Shown piece by piece: positions 11,226 through 20,847 of a stretch of 64,000 nt of DNA. How positions within the stretch are numbered: position 1 is the first letter of the stretch; each line of letters opens with the position of its first letter. The notes beneath the pieces were generated by a model, which did no database searches, was not told the DNA's origin, and was given only the letters and a program-made list of their open reading frames with translations. The translations under genes were made by a program, and so were the position numbers. The DNA comes from Cycas panzhihuaensis. Its lineage: Eukaryota; Cycadophyta. The stretch covers positions 42,291,741-42,355,740 of the forward strand of contig CM041465.1 in the NCBI GenBank assembly GCA_023213395.1, written 5' to 3'.

Positions 11226-11765
11226 AATACCTCATGAAGACATCAAGCTTTATTTTGTCTTCCTTTTAAAGGTATTTATTGGCTTCATTGTAAGAGTACT
11301 TTATGAGTATTTTTCTCAAGTACTTTACTCCTCTTTAGAGCATATACTTTGACTCTATTTAATGAGGATTCTTCAATGTACTTGGAGAGATTTTTTAAGA
11401 GGATTCTTCATTGTACTTAGTCATCTTTTTAGAGCACTTTGAGAGGACCTTTTAATGTACTTATTCCTCTTTATTGATGTATTTAAAAGGTGTTTTCAAC
11501 CTTTATTTGTACTCTCATTCAGTGTAATTCACCTTGCGGTCACTGAGTGATATAACACTCATACTTGCGGTGATTAAAACAATTTTTCTCCTTAATTTCT
11601 TAATTACAGACTTCTTAAAATGTCTGTGAATTACTAGCTAAAATTTGCTAGATTCACTAAGGCAAAAATGAAAGTCCTATGTAATATAACACTTCCAGTC
11701 TTACAAAGACCTATGGGAGCTGTTCAAGGAGAAGACAAGAAGCCTAATCAAACAACATAGTGCGA
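11225..11765 (+). repeat. Long direct repeat, copy 1 (element C)
   Basis: A block running from cctcatgaagacat through gtgtaattcaccttgcggtc to ggagaagacaagaagcc. It recurs at 12115-12745 with base changes and indels. The right part (about 11518-11760 against 12484-12725) is the best conserved. Together with the palindromes on either side it makes a higher-order unit of roughly 0.9-1 kb present twice. Confidence 0.85.
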
Positions 11766-12115
11766 CACATAAAAGGGCATAATACCTTAAGAAGTTTGTC
11801 TTCTTTTAAAGGTATTTTATTGACTTTATAAAACAGTACCTTAAGAGGATTTTAAATACTCTAATCCTCTTCTTTAAGGTATATTATTGGTGGCATAAAG
11901 ATGCTTTTAAGAGGATAATTAATGTGGCACATCCTCTATTTTTTAAAAGCATTTTTTTGGTGACATTTTAAGAGGATTACTTCAAAGTATTTTATCCTCT
12001 TTAAATGATGTTTATGGTGGCAAAATAAATAGTTTAAGAGGATTTTTTTAATACATCTAATCCTCTTCTTTGGTGGCACAAAAAGAGCACCTTTGGCAAC
12101 ACATTAAAAGGATAT
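11766..12115 (+). repeat. Array of imperfect palindromes, second part
   Basis: About five further units of the same type as 10430-11225. They include a near-perfect arm pair accttaagaggatt / aatcctcttctttaaggt around 11838-11880 and ataccttaagaag / cttcttttaaaggtat around 11780-11812. The linker attggtggcataaagatgc at about 11886 matches linkers of the first array, supporting block duplication. Confidence 0.85.
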
Positions 12116-12745
12116 AAAACCTCATGAAGACATTAAGCTATCAAGCTTTATTTTGTCTTCTTTCAAGGGCATGATATCTTAAGAAGACTTTAAGCTTTTA
12201 AGCTTAATATTTTGTCTTCTTTGAAAGGTAATTTTTTTTTTTTTGGCTTCAATGTAAGGAGTACTTCAAAGTATTTTCTCATGTACTTAATCCTTTTTAG
12301 CGTATATATTTTGACTCTATTTTACGAGGATTCTTCAATGTACTTTAAGAGAATTTTATAAGGGGAGTTTTAATGTACTTAGTCCTCCTTTGAGAACATT
12401 TTAAGAGGGCTTTCTATTGTACTTCATCCTCTTTTGTTGATGTATTTAAAAAGGTGTTTTAAACCTTTATTAGTACTCTCATTCAGTGTAATTCACCTTG
12501 CGGTCACTGAGTGATGTGACACTCATACTTGCGGTGATCTAAAACAATTTCTCCTTAATTTCTTAATTACAGACTTCTTAAAATGTCTGTGAATTACTAG
12601 CTAAAATTTGCTAGATTCACTAAGACAAAATGCAAGTCCTATGTAATGTAACATTTTCAGTCTTACAAAGATCTATGGGAGTTGTTAAAGGAGAAAATAG
12701 GAAGCCAAGTCAGATTCAAGGCAACATGGTGTGGCACAATACATC
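12115..12745 (+). repeat. Long direct repeat, copy 2 (element C)
   Basis: Second copy of the block at 11225-11765, with an extra palindromic unit near 12180-12230 and a T run at about 12229. It ends in a patch of short catgata/cacaaca repeats (about 12725-12795). Confidence 0.85.
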
Positions 12746-13344
12746 ACAACATGGTGTCATACAACATGATATGACACGACATGACATGAAAAAACGGGAA
12801 CCTGGAACACTAGCATTCAACAATTTGCTAGTGGTTGATGAGTAGATTGCTCATTTTTACTTGTTTGCATATGATGCAAAATGACTCTTAATGATTTATT
12901 AGAGTCTTGATACTTGCTTACTCTTAATATGTCTAGTCTCTTCATGAGCAGAAACTGAAAGAGACAAGTAACTTATGTTGTTGAATTGTAGAGTATAAAA
13001 CTCTTATCAACCTGCATGATACTCATCATACCTTTGTCTACCACAAACTCTTTCATTTGTGAGTTGGGTAGCTTATTGCTGAAGCTTATTGTGTAATGGC
13101 GATGATAGTTGCAGTGTTGTGGTGTTAATGAAAACACCTAACAATTCTATTACAACAAGTGTCTTGAAAATGACAATAGTGCATTAAATCAAGCACGATA
13201 TTGTATTCCAAGACTATGACATTTGGAGAAGCAGGACAATGAGCGTGTTTTCACGCATTGATGATCACAACTAGTATGTACTGCATGAGGATAATGAAAT
13301 CCTCTTTGGAGCTTTGTAAAGGCAACCGCAAAGTCAATTCAATG

Positions 13345-13690
13345 ACGTGATGTGGATGACATCGAGTTCGTTGATCATAATCAACCCATGTGATGTGGAT
13401 GACCACTTAAGTTCGGTTGAATCAATCCAACGATGTGATGTGGATGACACTTAGTTACGGTTGATCATAATCAACGGCGGGATGTGCATTGACCACTTAG
13501 TTACGGTTGAGTTAATTCAACGATGGATGTGGATGACACTTAGTTCGGTTGATCCAAATCAACGATGGGATGTGCATAGACCAATCGGATTCGGTTGATC
13601 TCTTGTAATGCTTGAAGGCCAAATCAACAATGTGATGTGCATAGCACCTAATTACAGTTGATCACTTGATGTGGATAGTTTACTCCACCG
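13345..13690 (+). repeat. Tandem array of about 55-bp units
   Basis: Six or so units contain gatgtggatgacacttag followed by ttacggttgat and aatcaacgatg. The gttgat and atcaac halves form a small inverted repeat in each unit. Units vary in length and in the second half (gtgcatagacc in place of gtggatgacac). The array lies inside element C and splits the RNase H traces. Confidence 0.85.
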
Positions 13691-13968
13691 AGCCGGTACG
13701 CAAAGCAAAGATTCTGAAGATTCGAGAAGCCATTTTAGGCTAAATTGACTTCTTTGACTTCTTCAGTTGTTCTACTACAACAAAATGCCTTCCAACTATC
13801 GAAGAATTGGGATTCCATCACCATCATTCTATTCGACAGCATATGGAGCATGGCATAGTTAAGTTGATGTATTGTTCCTCAAGTTGTATTCTCACTTAGA
13901 CTTTAAGTTGTGAGAAAATTATTGAGAGACTTAGGACACTGATGTTTATGTAAGGAAATGAACTTAAC

Positions 13969-13980
13969 ATTATAGGGGGG
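13969..13980 (+). other. Polypurine tract of element C
   Basis: The run ending atagggggg lies immediately 5' of the 3' LTR, the expected primer site for plus-strand DNA synthesis. It is comparable to the G-rich PPTs of elements I and L. Confidence 0.85.
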
Positions 13981-14347
13981 TGTTGGAATAATGTACATTC
14001 CCATTTATATGTCCATTTAAGTTCATTTCATGTCATTAGAATAATTGCTCACATGGAATATTCTATATGAGAATATTCTAGTGAGAGAAGATTCCTAGTC
14101 AAAGTTCTAGAAGTCAAAGATGCTCAACTATTAATGAGGTAGTTTGAGCACACCAAAAATCATGGAGTTTGTTGAACCAACTCCTATGTTTAGACATAGT
14201 GTAAAACTATAAATATGTATTTGTATCTTACATATTTTCTTAATGAGATTTGGAGAGTTGTGAGTCATTGTCGTATTGTCATCTCTTGTGCACTTTTTCA
14301 CATGTGCTTTATGACATGTTTCCAACTCATATCCTCTCATTCCAACA
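13981..14347 (+). repeat. 3' LTR of element C (367 bp)
   Basis: Same length and, by eye, same sequence as the 5' LTR. It is followed by the TSD aacta (14348-14352). Confidence 0.97.
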
Positions 14348-14352
14348 AACTA

Positions 14353-14824
14353 CGCTCACACATGCCTTGAGGTAGCCCCTCTCTCACTTTTATCCACATT
14401 TTATTTCGGATTTTATTAGTAGTCAATGTGTGCTTAGTAGTAGTTCCCTTAGGATATTATCCTATAAGAAGGAGATTGGAAAGGAAAGGAGTTGCACATT
14501 CACCACCAAATGGAGGCACATTTCAAATAACAAACCAAGCAAGAGCCATTCATATGTCTTATTTGATTTATTTTTAGCAAAAAGAAATAACGAGAGATAA
14601 ATCAATTTATTTTGGAGAAATATACAATGTAGATTAATGCAACAAAAGAATCCTAGAAACCTTTACTGAAAGATAATTTGCCATACTCTACTAAGACACA
14701 CATTTTGGCAACCTTACAGACATAGACCTTTCACCACATATAGAGATAATGTACCTTGTTGAGTGAGTTTTATTCTTTTCATCTAGGGTGTATCTTGTTT
14801 GTAGGTATTTTCTTAGGTAGGAAG
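14353..14824. other. No gene seen
   Basis: AT-rich sequence between the TSD of element C and the recognisable part of Copia D. It may be the decayed 3' end of D, but I could not trace RNase H or an LTR into it. Confidence 0.4.
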
Positions 14825-17165
14825 AATAAGACCCCCTCTCCAAGAAAACAAAGAGATGAAGCAGTAACCAAAACTTGATTTCCTATCATTGCATTCTCCA
14901 ACCCAATCAAAATCACTAAGGCCAGTCAACCTAAAGTCCTAATTTTTGGTGTATTCAATACTGAAGTCTAATGTTTCCTTTATGTATCTTAGAATCCTTT
15001 TTGCAGCTCTCTAATGAGTCTCTTAAGGAGCACCCATGAATCTAGACACAATTACTACAACATACATAATATTAGGATGCATGGAAGTAAGATATATCGA
15101 ACTTCCCATTGGTTTCCTATACAAAGTCTCATCAACTATAGGGCTTTAGTCTTCAACTATCAGTTTACACCTTGTTTCCATAGGAGTAGAAGGTATCTTA
15201 TAGACAACCATTTTGAACTTGAATAATAGTTCTTTGGCATACTTGATTTGTGCTAAAAATATTTGATTTTACACTTGAGTTACTTCTATTCCCAAATGGT
15301 AAGGTAGAGGCCCCACATTTATCATTTCAAAAGTCTGCATTAAATTCCTTTCTACCGATTTGACTTTGTCTTTATTACTACTAGTTGTAAGAAGATCATC
15401 TACATAAATTGCTATGATGGTGATGAGACTTGTGTCTTTGATTCCAATATAGAAGCTTGAGTCTAATTCACTTCTATGGAATCCATTCCTTTTGAGACAT
15501 TGTCAACTACTCCATTGGATTGTGAGGTATAAGCAATTGTTAATTGCCTCTTAATCCCAGGAGCTTTCAAATACTTACAAAAAACACTTGAGATGTATTC
15601 TCCTCCATTGTCGTTCTGAGAATTTTGACCCTTTTTCCACTTTTATTTTCTAAATATGCTCTGAAGTCCTTGAACGTACTAAAGGCATTAAATTTGTTTT
15701 TGAGGAAAAACACTCAAGATTTACTAGTTAAGATATCAATAAAAATGGTACAGTATTTGGCTCCTTTAAGAATAGAGGTTTTCATGGGCCCCTATAAATC
15801 GCTGCGAACAATTTCTAATTTGTTTACAACTCTCCATGAAGCTTCTAGGAATTTGTTTCTATGTTATTTCCCAAATATGCATCCTTCATGAGTACCTTTG
15901 TTTACAATGATGTTAAGCAAACCATTTAATGTGATTGATTTCTTCAACTGACTTAAATTTTGATAGAACAAATACCCATACTTCAAATGCCAAGTTTCAT
16001 CTATAGAATTTTCTCAATTCACAAGCAATGCTTATAAGATAGGAGTGGCCATAAATCTATAAAGGCCATTTACTTCCTTACCCTCAACTACAATTTTGAA
16101 ATTCTATGTCACGTCTTTCACAAGAAACTTATCATCCTCAAATTCTACTTTAAGGTGCTCTTTGGTCATTTGAGAAACAAAAAGAATATTCTTTTTCAGC
16201 CCTCAAATTCTATTTCATACCTTTCACAAGACACTAATTATCATCAAATTCTATTTAAGGTGCTTTTTGGTCATTTGAGAAATAGGAAGAACATTCTTTT
16301 TCAACCCCACTACAAAAAGATCATCTCCAACCTTCTTGATTTCTCCATTTGTCAGTCATTGGAATGACCTCCTTTCCTTTGACAAGATGTGTCATGTTAT
16401 CTCCTAGCTCAACAACATTGTTTTCATAGCCATTTACAAAGCTTTCAAACCAATCTTTCTATGAGGCCATGCATTTGGATGCTCCAAAGACAATGTTCAG
16501 TTCTCTTAGGAAGCCATTCTTGTTGATAGGGCAAAAAACAAGCGTAGATTCATCTTTATTTTCTTTGTCTTCAGTTACATTTGCTTAGTATCTTTTCCAT
16601 CTCTGCATATCGAACTTCTTCTTTCTGCAATCTTTGATAAGATAGTCTGGCTTTCTGCAATAATAGTAGCTTCTCCTTTCAAGTCTAAAGGGTTCTTCTT
16701 TGGGAGCTTCAATCTCAGGGCTTTTCAGTTTTAATATTAAAGAGAAAATCCCTTCCATTTTTGTATCTTCATCATTTTTTCCTTTTCAGAATTCTTGATG
16801 TGGCATTAAGCCACATAACTCCTCAAAGGTCATAGTTTTAATTGCTTTTGAAATGGTGAGTTTGCTTACCAAGTTGTCAAAGGATCTCGGTAGTTTGCTC
16901 AATGTAAATTAAACCAATTCCCTATTTTCAATTTTCTTTCCAACAGCTCCAAGCTGTTCTCTCATTTCCTTTATCTTGGTTATGAAGAGTGTTACAGTTT
17001 CACCTTCTTCTAACTTCAAGTTATAGAGGACTTCCTTGATATGATGAATATGGCTGTGTTTTTAAGCTCGAACATGGATTGGAGGATGATGCAGGCTTCA
17101 TTTGATGTGCTTATTTCAAAAATGTGAGTGTAGCATTCCTCCAATGCTGGCCGAGTTATCCTTAA
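14825..17165 (-). pseudogene. Degenerate Copia gag-pol (element D)
   Basis: Minus-strand remnant with the full Copia order but many stops and frameshifts. Gag lies at about 17165-16690 (blocks SKLPRSFDNLVSKLTI and MTFEELCGLMPHQE). A damaged zinc knuckle is at about 16680-16620, in which the first Cys and the His are both replaced by Tyr (YYYCRKPDYLIKDC). A protease-to-integrase stretch follows, then the integrase core (FSTFKDFRAYLENKSGK and the shifted DNGGEY-like block near 15620). The RT has YVDDLL at about 15390-15415, and RNase H (MGSSIYLTSMHPNIMY) fades out near 14825. The integrase C-terminus and early RT are deleted between about 15500 and 15480. No LTRs were found on either side. Confidence 0.8.
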
Positions 17166-17262
17166 TTTCGTCTTCTCTCTAGGTCAACTTCTTAATCCTG
17201 TCTTCTTTCTAGGCTAACTACTTATTTATACCTTCTTTCTAGGCCAACTTCCATACTCACTA
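17165..17262 (+). repeat. Three short tandem repeats (about 31 bp)
   Basis: The motif tcttctttctaggccaactt occurs three times in a row with small changes, spaced about 31 bp apart, just upstream (minus sense) of the gag of element D. Probably a leader repeat of that element. Confidence 0.7.
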
Positions 17263-17289
17263 TTTATTTCACCTATTTATATTGGGCAG

Positions 17290-17414
17290 CCTGTCCCTAT
17301 TTGAAGATCATCTTTGGTGGAATATACTTGGTTCTGGCAGCTGCATTCTCAGTTGCATTACTAGTTGGAATAGCTCTTGGGAGGATGCCTTGCTTCAAAG
17401 AGGATACCTTCTAA
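17290..17414 (+). other. Possible terminal exon of a membrane protein
   Basis: A plus-strand frame follows a splice-acceptor-like tatattgggcag and runs to a TAA at 17412-17414. It reads CPYLKIIFGGIYLVLAAAF followed by a further hydrophobic stretch, SVALLVGIALGRMPCF. This looks like one or two membrane segments with a polar C-terminal tail (KEDTF). I do not recognise the family and see no matching upstream exon. The hydrophobic pattern could be chance, so this is a lead rather than a gene call. Confidence 0.25.
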
Positions 17415-18790
17415 AACACTCAATTGTTATATCATTTATTATTAATGATTAACATATATTTTTCAGTGGATATATCTATTTGGCACATGGTGGATAATTA
17501 TCTCTCTCAAATAATTCTGTTATATCTGAAAATAGCATTAGTTTCTGTGATCATTTCATTCCTTTGGTGTGAATACCAGTTGGAATCCCCACAGTGAGGA
17601 AGAATATGATCAATGATTGAGAATGTGATTGCTGCCACCACTATTCTATCTTCGAAAATTTGTGTTTCTTTAGGGTCAGCTGGAGAATCTTAAGTATTTC
17701 CCGGAGGTTTCTTTGTTATTTCTACAATGCTTTAAGTAACCTTCGCAATTAAGATGCTTCTCATCTTGATCTTCCACGTGCTGTAGTTTTCCCCATGGAG
17801 CTTCTCCTGCTCAAGCAAGGAGTAAACGGCACCCATTGAACAATTGTTTTATTTCACATATGTTCATAATCACTATGCACGGGCTTAGGGGTTCAGTCCC
17901 CTAGGGAATGCACTGACTTTTTGTTTTTTTCCCCCTTCTATAATAAAATTTATGATTTCTATTTCTGACTACCATCAACTCCTTCTATCAACTACCTAAT
18001 CCTGCCTTCCAGCCAAGATAGGTGATAGATTTAGTCAAGAAATTCTATTTCTTTTTTTTCTTTGTGCCTGGGTCTCCACATGTATCAGTGAACAGAATCC
18101 AGAAGCTTCACATGTGAGTCACATTAAAAAAAAAAAAAGAATTGCCACCTTCAGCAAGAAGCCCAAATGTCTGGATTTTGGGTAGGGTCCAATTGTCTAG
18201 CTTTGTTTTGGAGCTACTTATGTCACATGACGTGAAGCCGACAACAATCTTGACTGCCTCGTATTCGAAGTGACTCCCAAGCAGCCAAACCTTTTATTAC
18301 GTGAGTGGAGGCTATAAGATCTTAGGGCTTTCCATCGATTTTGTTTGTTGGCTCTTGGATGAAGAATTGTAAGTTATGGATGAGCAAGCACATGGTCAGA
18401 AAATGACCCAAGCTATGATAAAAAGTCCAGCATACGTTTGGTTGGCAGATGACCCAGACGGAATGATCCTGCTTGATGTCCTACATGCATAGATGGGCTT
18501 GTTGATTTGTGTGGATGACAAATACAAGCTTGTTTGCTCACGTTTGACTGCTCCTGCTCGAACTAAATGGAATTCACCCAGCTTGGCCCACAAATCAACC
18601 ACAAATGCCTTCACAGGAAAGCAGCAGCCTGTTTGAACTTGATGGCACTTGTCTTGCTTGACCCACATAATTAGACACTAATGTCTCCTCAAGGATATGG
18701 CAGCTTCTTGAAGCCTCCAAGTATCGGTACCTTCAAGAGAAAATTTCCCACCTTAGGTCAAACCCAAAGCTCAGACGTCAGAAACATAAA
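17415..18790. other. No gene recognised
   Basis: No domain seen on either strand. At 17896-17912 the sequence gtcccctagggaatgcac matches a conserved leader motif of the I/L Copia family (rc of about 33085, and 56788), so part of this stretch may be a relic of such an element. A 90-codon minus ORF at 18396-18668 has no recognisable features. Confidence 0.4.
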
Positions 18791-18996
18791 TGCACTCATG
18801 ATGAATAAAATAATTCACCTTATCATTACATGAAGGGAGATATACATATATGCTTGATTTTGTGTGGTGCATGTGTGTGACAATTGTCCATGCATGACTT
18901 GCTTAAAAGCCAACTGAAGTTTATTAAGATGAACTTAATAAACATCTCAAGTACGGATATAGACTGAAATTTACAATTAGAATGAGTGTTCTTTCA
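18791..18996 (-). repeat. Solo LTR-like copy of the 6800-7002 family
   Basis: About 206 bp aligning along its whole length with 6800-7002, with scattered substitutions. Shared parts include aataaaataatt, cttatcattacatgaag and aaatttacaatt. There is no PBS, PPT or RNase H next to it, so it looks like a solo LTR left after recombination. No convincing TSD was found. Confidence 0.7.
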
Positions 18997-19739
18997 ATAA
19001 GTCTTTCGTATGTCTTTAGTGTCTCTTCTGTCCATGTATGTAGCCTCTTGAGGACTGCCACTTCAGCATTGCAGGTGTAAATAAATGGCCACTGACAACA
19101 ATCGTCGGTCTTAATTAAGGCCTTCTGTAAGACCCAATAGAAGATGTGAAATCAAGAAGCAAATGGGTCTTTTAAAAAAACCAAGAGAGAAAAGACATGA
19201 AACTTACTAGGAAGATAAAGCATATCAACGTAAAACAACATAGAAGATAAAAGGCAAGGACCGGGGAAAACGCAAGGGAGAAGGGAAATTTAAAGGAGCC
19301 AGAGGGTTACTAGCAGGAATCATCCTGGAGGAGCACCAAGGTCTTTTCTTGGTAATAGTGGTACATAAAAGCCAGTTCGGGCAATGCAGGTATGTTCAAA
19401 GACTTTACTCGGTAACCATGCCACATACCAGCCAGTTCAGGCAATACAGGTGTATGATCCCTACAGGTTTAAACAAGTGTGTCAAGTGACAGTGTGGATT
19501 GTTACAAAAGTGGTAGATACTCTCTGCATGGATTCACAGGGCAAGCACTAATTACCCTTGTGAAATAAATTTCAAAAAGTGACTCAGACAGGATAGAAAA
19601 GATCCTATATATAATAAGAGCTAAAGTATTTGTTTATTTAGTTTACCAAGGAAACATAGAGGGGGAGATATGGTCTCTAAGTAGATTAGAAACCACACGA
19701 TGATGTAAATATTGCCAAAAACAAGAAAGCCTATATTAC
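18997..19739. other. No exon seen; part of the transporter gene's downstream intron
   Basis: Lies directly 3' (minus sense) of the last transporter exon and begins with its donor site. An imperfect direct repeat of about 60 bp is present around 19335-19455 (gccagttcgggcaatgcagg and gccagttcaggcaatacagg). No further transporter exon was found here. Confidence 0.5.
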
Positions 19740-20847
19740 CATTCCTGTAAAACTTGTTACGAGCAAGCTTTTTCTTCCTTGCTTGTCCATTAAAGAAGAT
19801 GCCACAGCTGTACCTGTAATAGGGAGCAAATGATCTAAATTAGTTCAATAACATTCTAACGTGATGACTATAAACATAAAATCATGTCTCCATTCTTTTT
19901 TGTATAATTGGATTTAACGCAAAGTCAGTCTTAAAAATCCAAACTAACCAATGACATTTGAAGCCCCCACAAGAGCACTTGCTGCCACATCAGAGGTAAT
20001 GCCAGCACTCCGAAATACAGAAGTGGAGTAGTAGACAACTGCATTTATACCGGCAAGCTGCTGAAACAGGAAGAGTGCTGCTCCAACACTGACCACTGTC
20101 CTCCAACATCACCAAAACAAGATTGAACAGACCAACTTGTTAATTTAAATAAACACAGTTACAGAGGCTACGCCTTTACATTGTTAGGATAATCAGATTG
20201 GTAATTTTGAATTTAAAAAAGCTAATTTCTGAAATTGGGCACTACCAAGCAATAAACTGCAATCTAAGATGGAGAAATGAGACATATTATGAGGGTGCTT
20301 TGCAAACATATACATAGAATTGCTACTCATCATTTCAAAGGAGCATGTATATTCCACCTGCTACAAGTGCAATGCCACTCATCTGTACTCCTCAATCCGT
20401 ATTCCTTCTCATTCATATTTTCTTTGCATCTCAAAATAAACCCATCCCAACAACATTCTCATTCATATACACTCAAATACACAAAAATAATACCTTTCCA
20501 ATAGCGTTTACTAAAAAGATCAAACCACCCAGCATCCTCCTCCACAGAACCAGTGCTGCTTGCTCTCAATTCAAGAATAACCTCTTCAACTTTTCCCTTG
20601 CCCCAAAGAGTCTTTATAGCTGATTCAGCTTCTGCTAACTTGCCTTGCTGTAAATTTGACAAATCAATAATTTCAGATTTCATTTGCAAAAGAAGATATG
20701 TCAGACACTAAAAAATAATCCAAGAAAACCCCCTACAAAAAATAATGCCAAACCTTAAAGAGCCAACGAGGACTTTCTGGTGAGAAAACCATTCCCAATG
20801 CCATTAGTACAGCAGGCACAATAGCAATGCCAAACATGCTACGCCAC
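19740..20847 (-). CDS. Plastidic glucose transporter (pGlcT-like), four internal exons
   Basis: Four exons of a major-facilitator sugar transporter on the minus strand, in order 20847-20754, 20647-20494, 20095-19949 and 19813-19740. All have GT donors and AG acceptors, and phases join without a break: W/WRSMFGIAIV; SPESPRWLFK to QGKLAEAESAIKTLWGK; WFDLFSKRYWK to VVSVGAALFLFQQLAGINA; and ALVGASNVIG to TAVASSLMDKQGRKSLL. The PESPRWL motif, the QQLAGINA helix and D-x-x-GR-K are hallmarks of sugar transporters. The overall wording is close to the chloroplast envelope glucose exporter pGlcT as I remember it, which releases glucose from starch breakdown to the cytosol. The N-terminal transit peptide and first membrane segments, and the last four or so segments, are absent from this window. 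No stop interrupts the exons, so the gene may be intact with very long introns, or this may be an exon cluster of a broken copy. Confidence 0.85.

Larger units (their letters stand above)
13050..13980 (+). pseudogene. Fossil Copia RNase H traces in element C
   Basis: Two weak but ordered similarities to the C-terminal part of Copia pol. At about 13070-13125 a frame reads LIAEAYCVMAMIVAVLW, resembling the AEAEY...VLWL block of RNase H. At about 13815-13880 another frame reads FHHHHSIRQHMEHGIVKL followed by a YCSS-like block, resembling the HHHFIRE...GE..L.Y motif. A short stretch near 13930-13960 may be the last residues before the PPT. Between them the tandem array 13345-13690 is inserted. 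If correct, element C arose from an autonomous Copia by loss of most coding sequence. The matches are short and diverged. Confidence 0.45.
8955..14347 (+). mobile_element. Complete non-autonomous LTR retrotransposon (LARD-like), element C
   Basis: A 5393-bp element with two 367-bp LTRs (8955-9321 and 13981-14347) in which I see no differences. The target duplication is a perfect aacta (8950-8954 and 14348-14352). A 12-bp PBS TGGTATCAGAGC abuts the 5' LTR (9322-9333) and a purine tract (atagggggg) abuts the 3' LTR. The 4.66-kb interior encodes no gag or pol. In order it contains a GC-rich segment (9750-10215), an array of imperfect palindromes (10430-11225), two copies of a block of about 0.6 kb (11225-11765 and 12115-12745) with more palindromes between them, weak RNase H traces, and a tandem array of about 55-bp units (13345-13690). 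It should depend on proteins of another Copia element for movement. Identical LTRs imply a very recent insertion. Confidence 0.9.

Noticed and set aside
18396-18668. 90-codon minus ORF
   Set aside because: Considered as a missing transporter exon, but the translation shows no membrane pattern or transporter motif.
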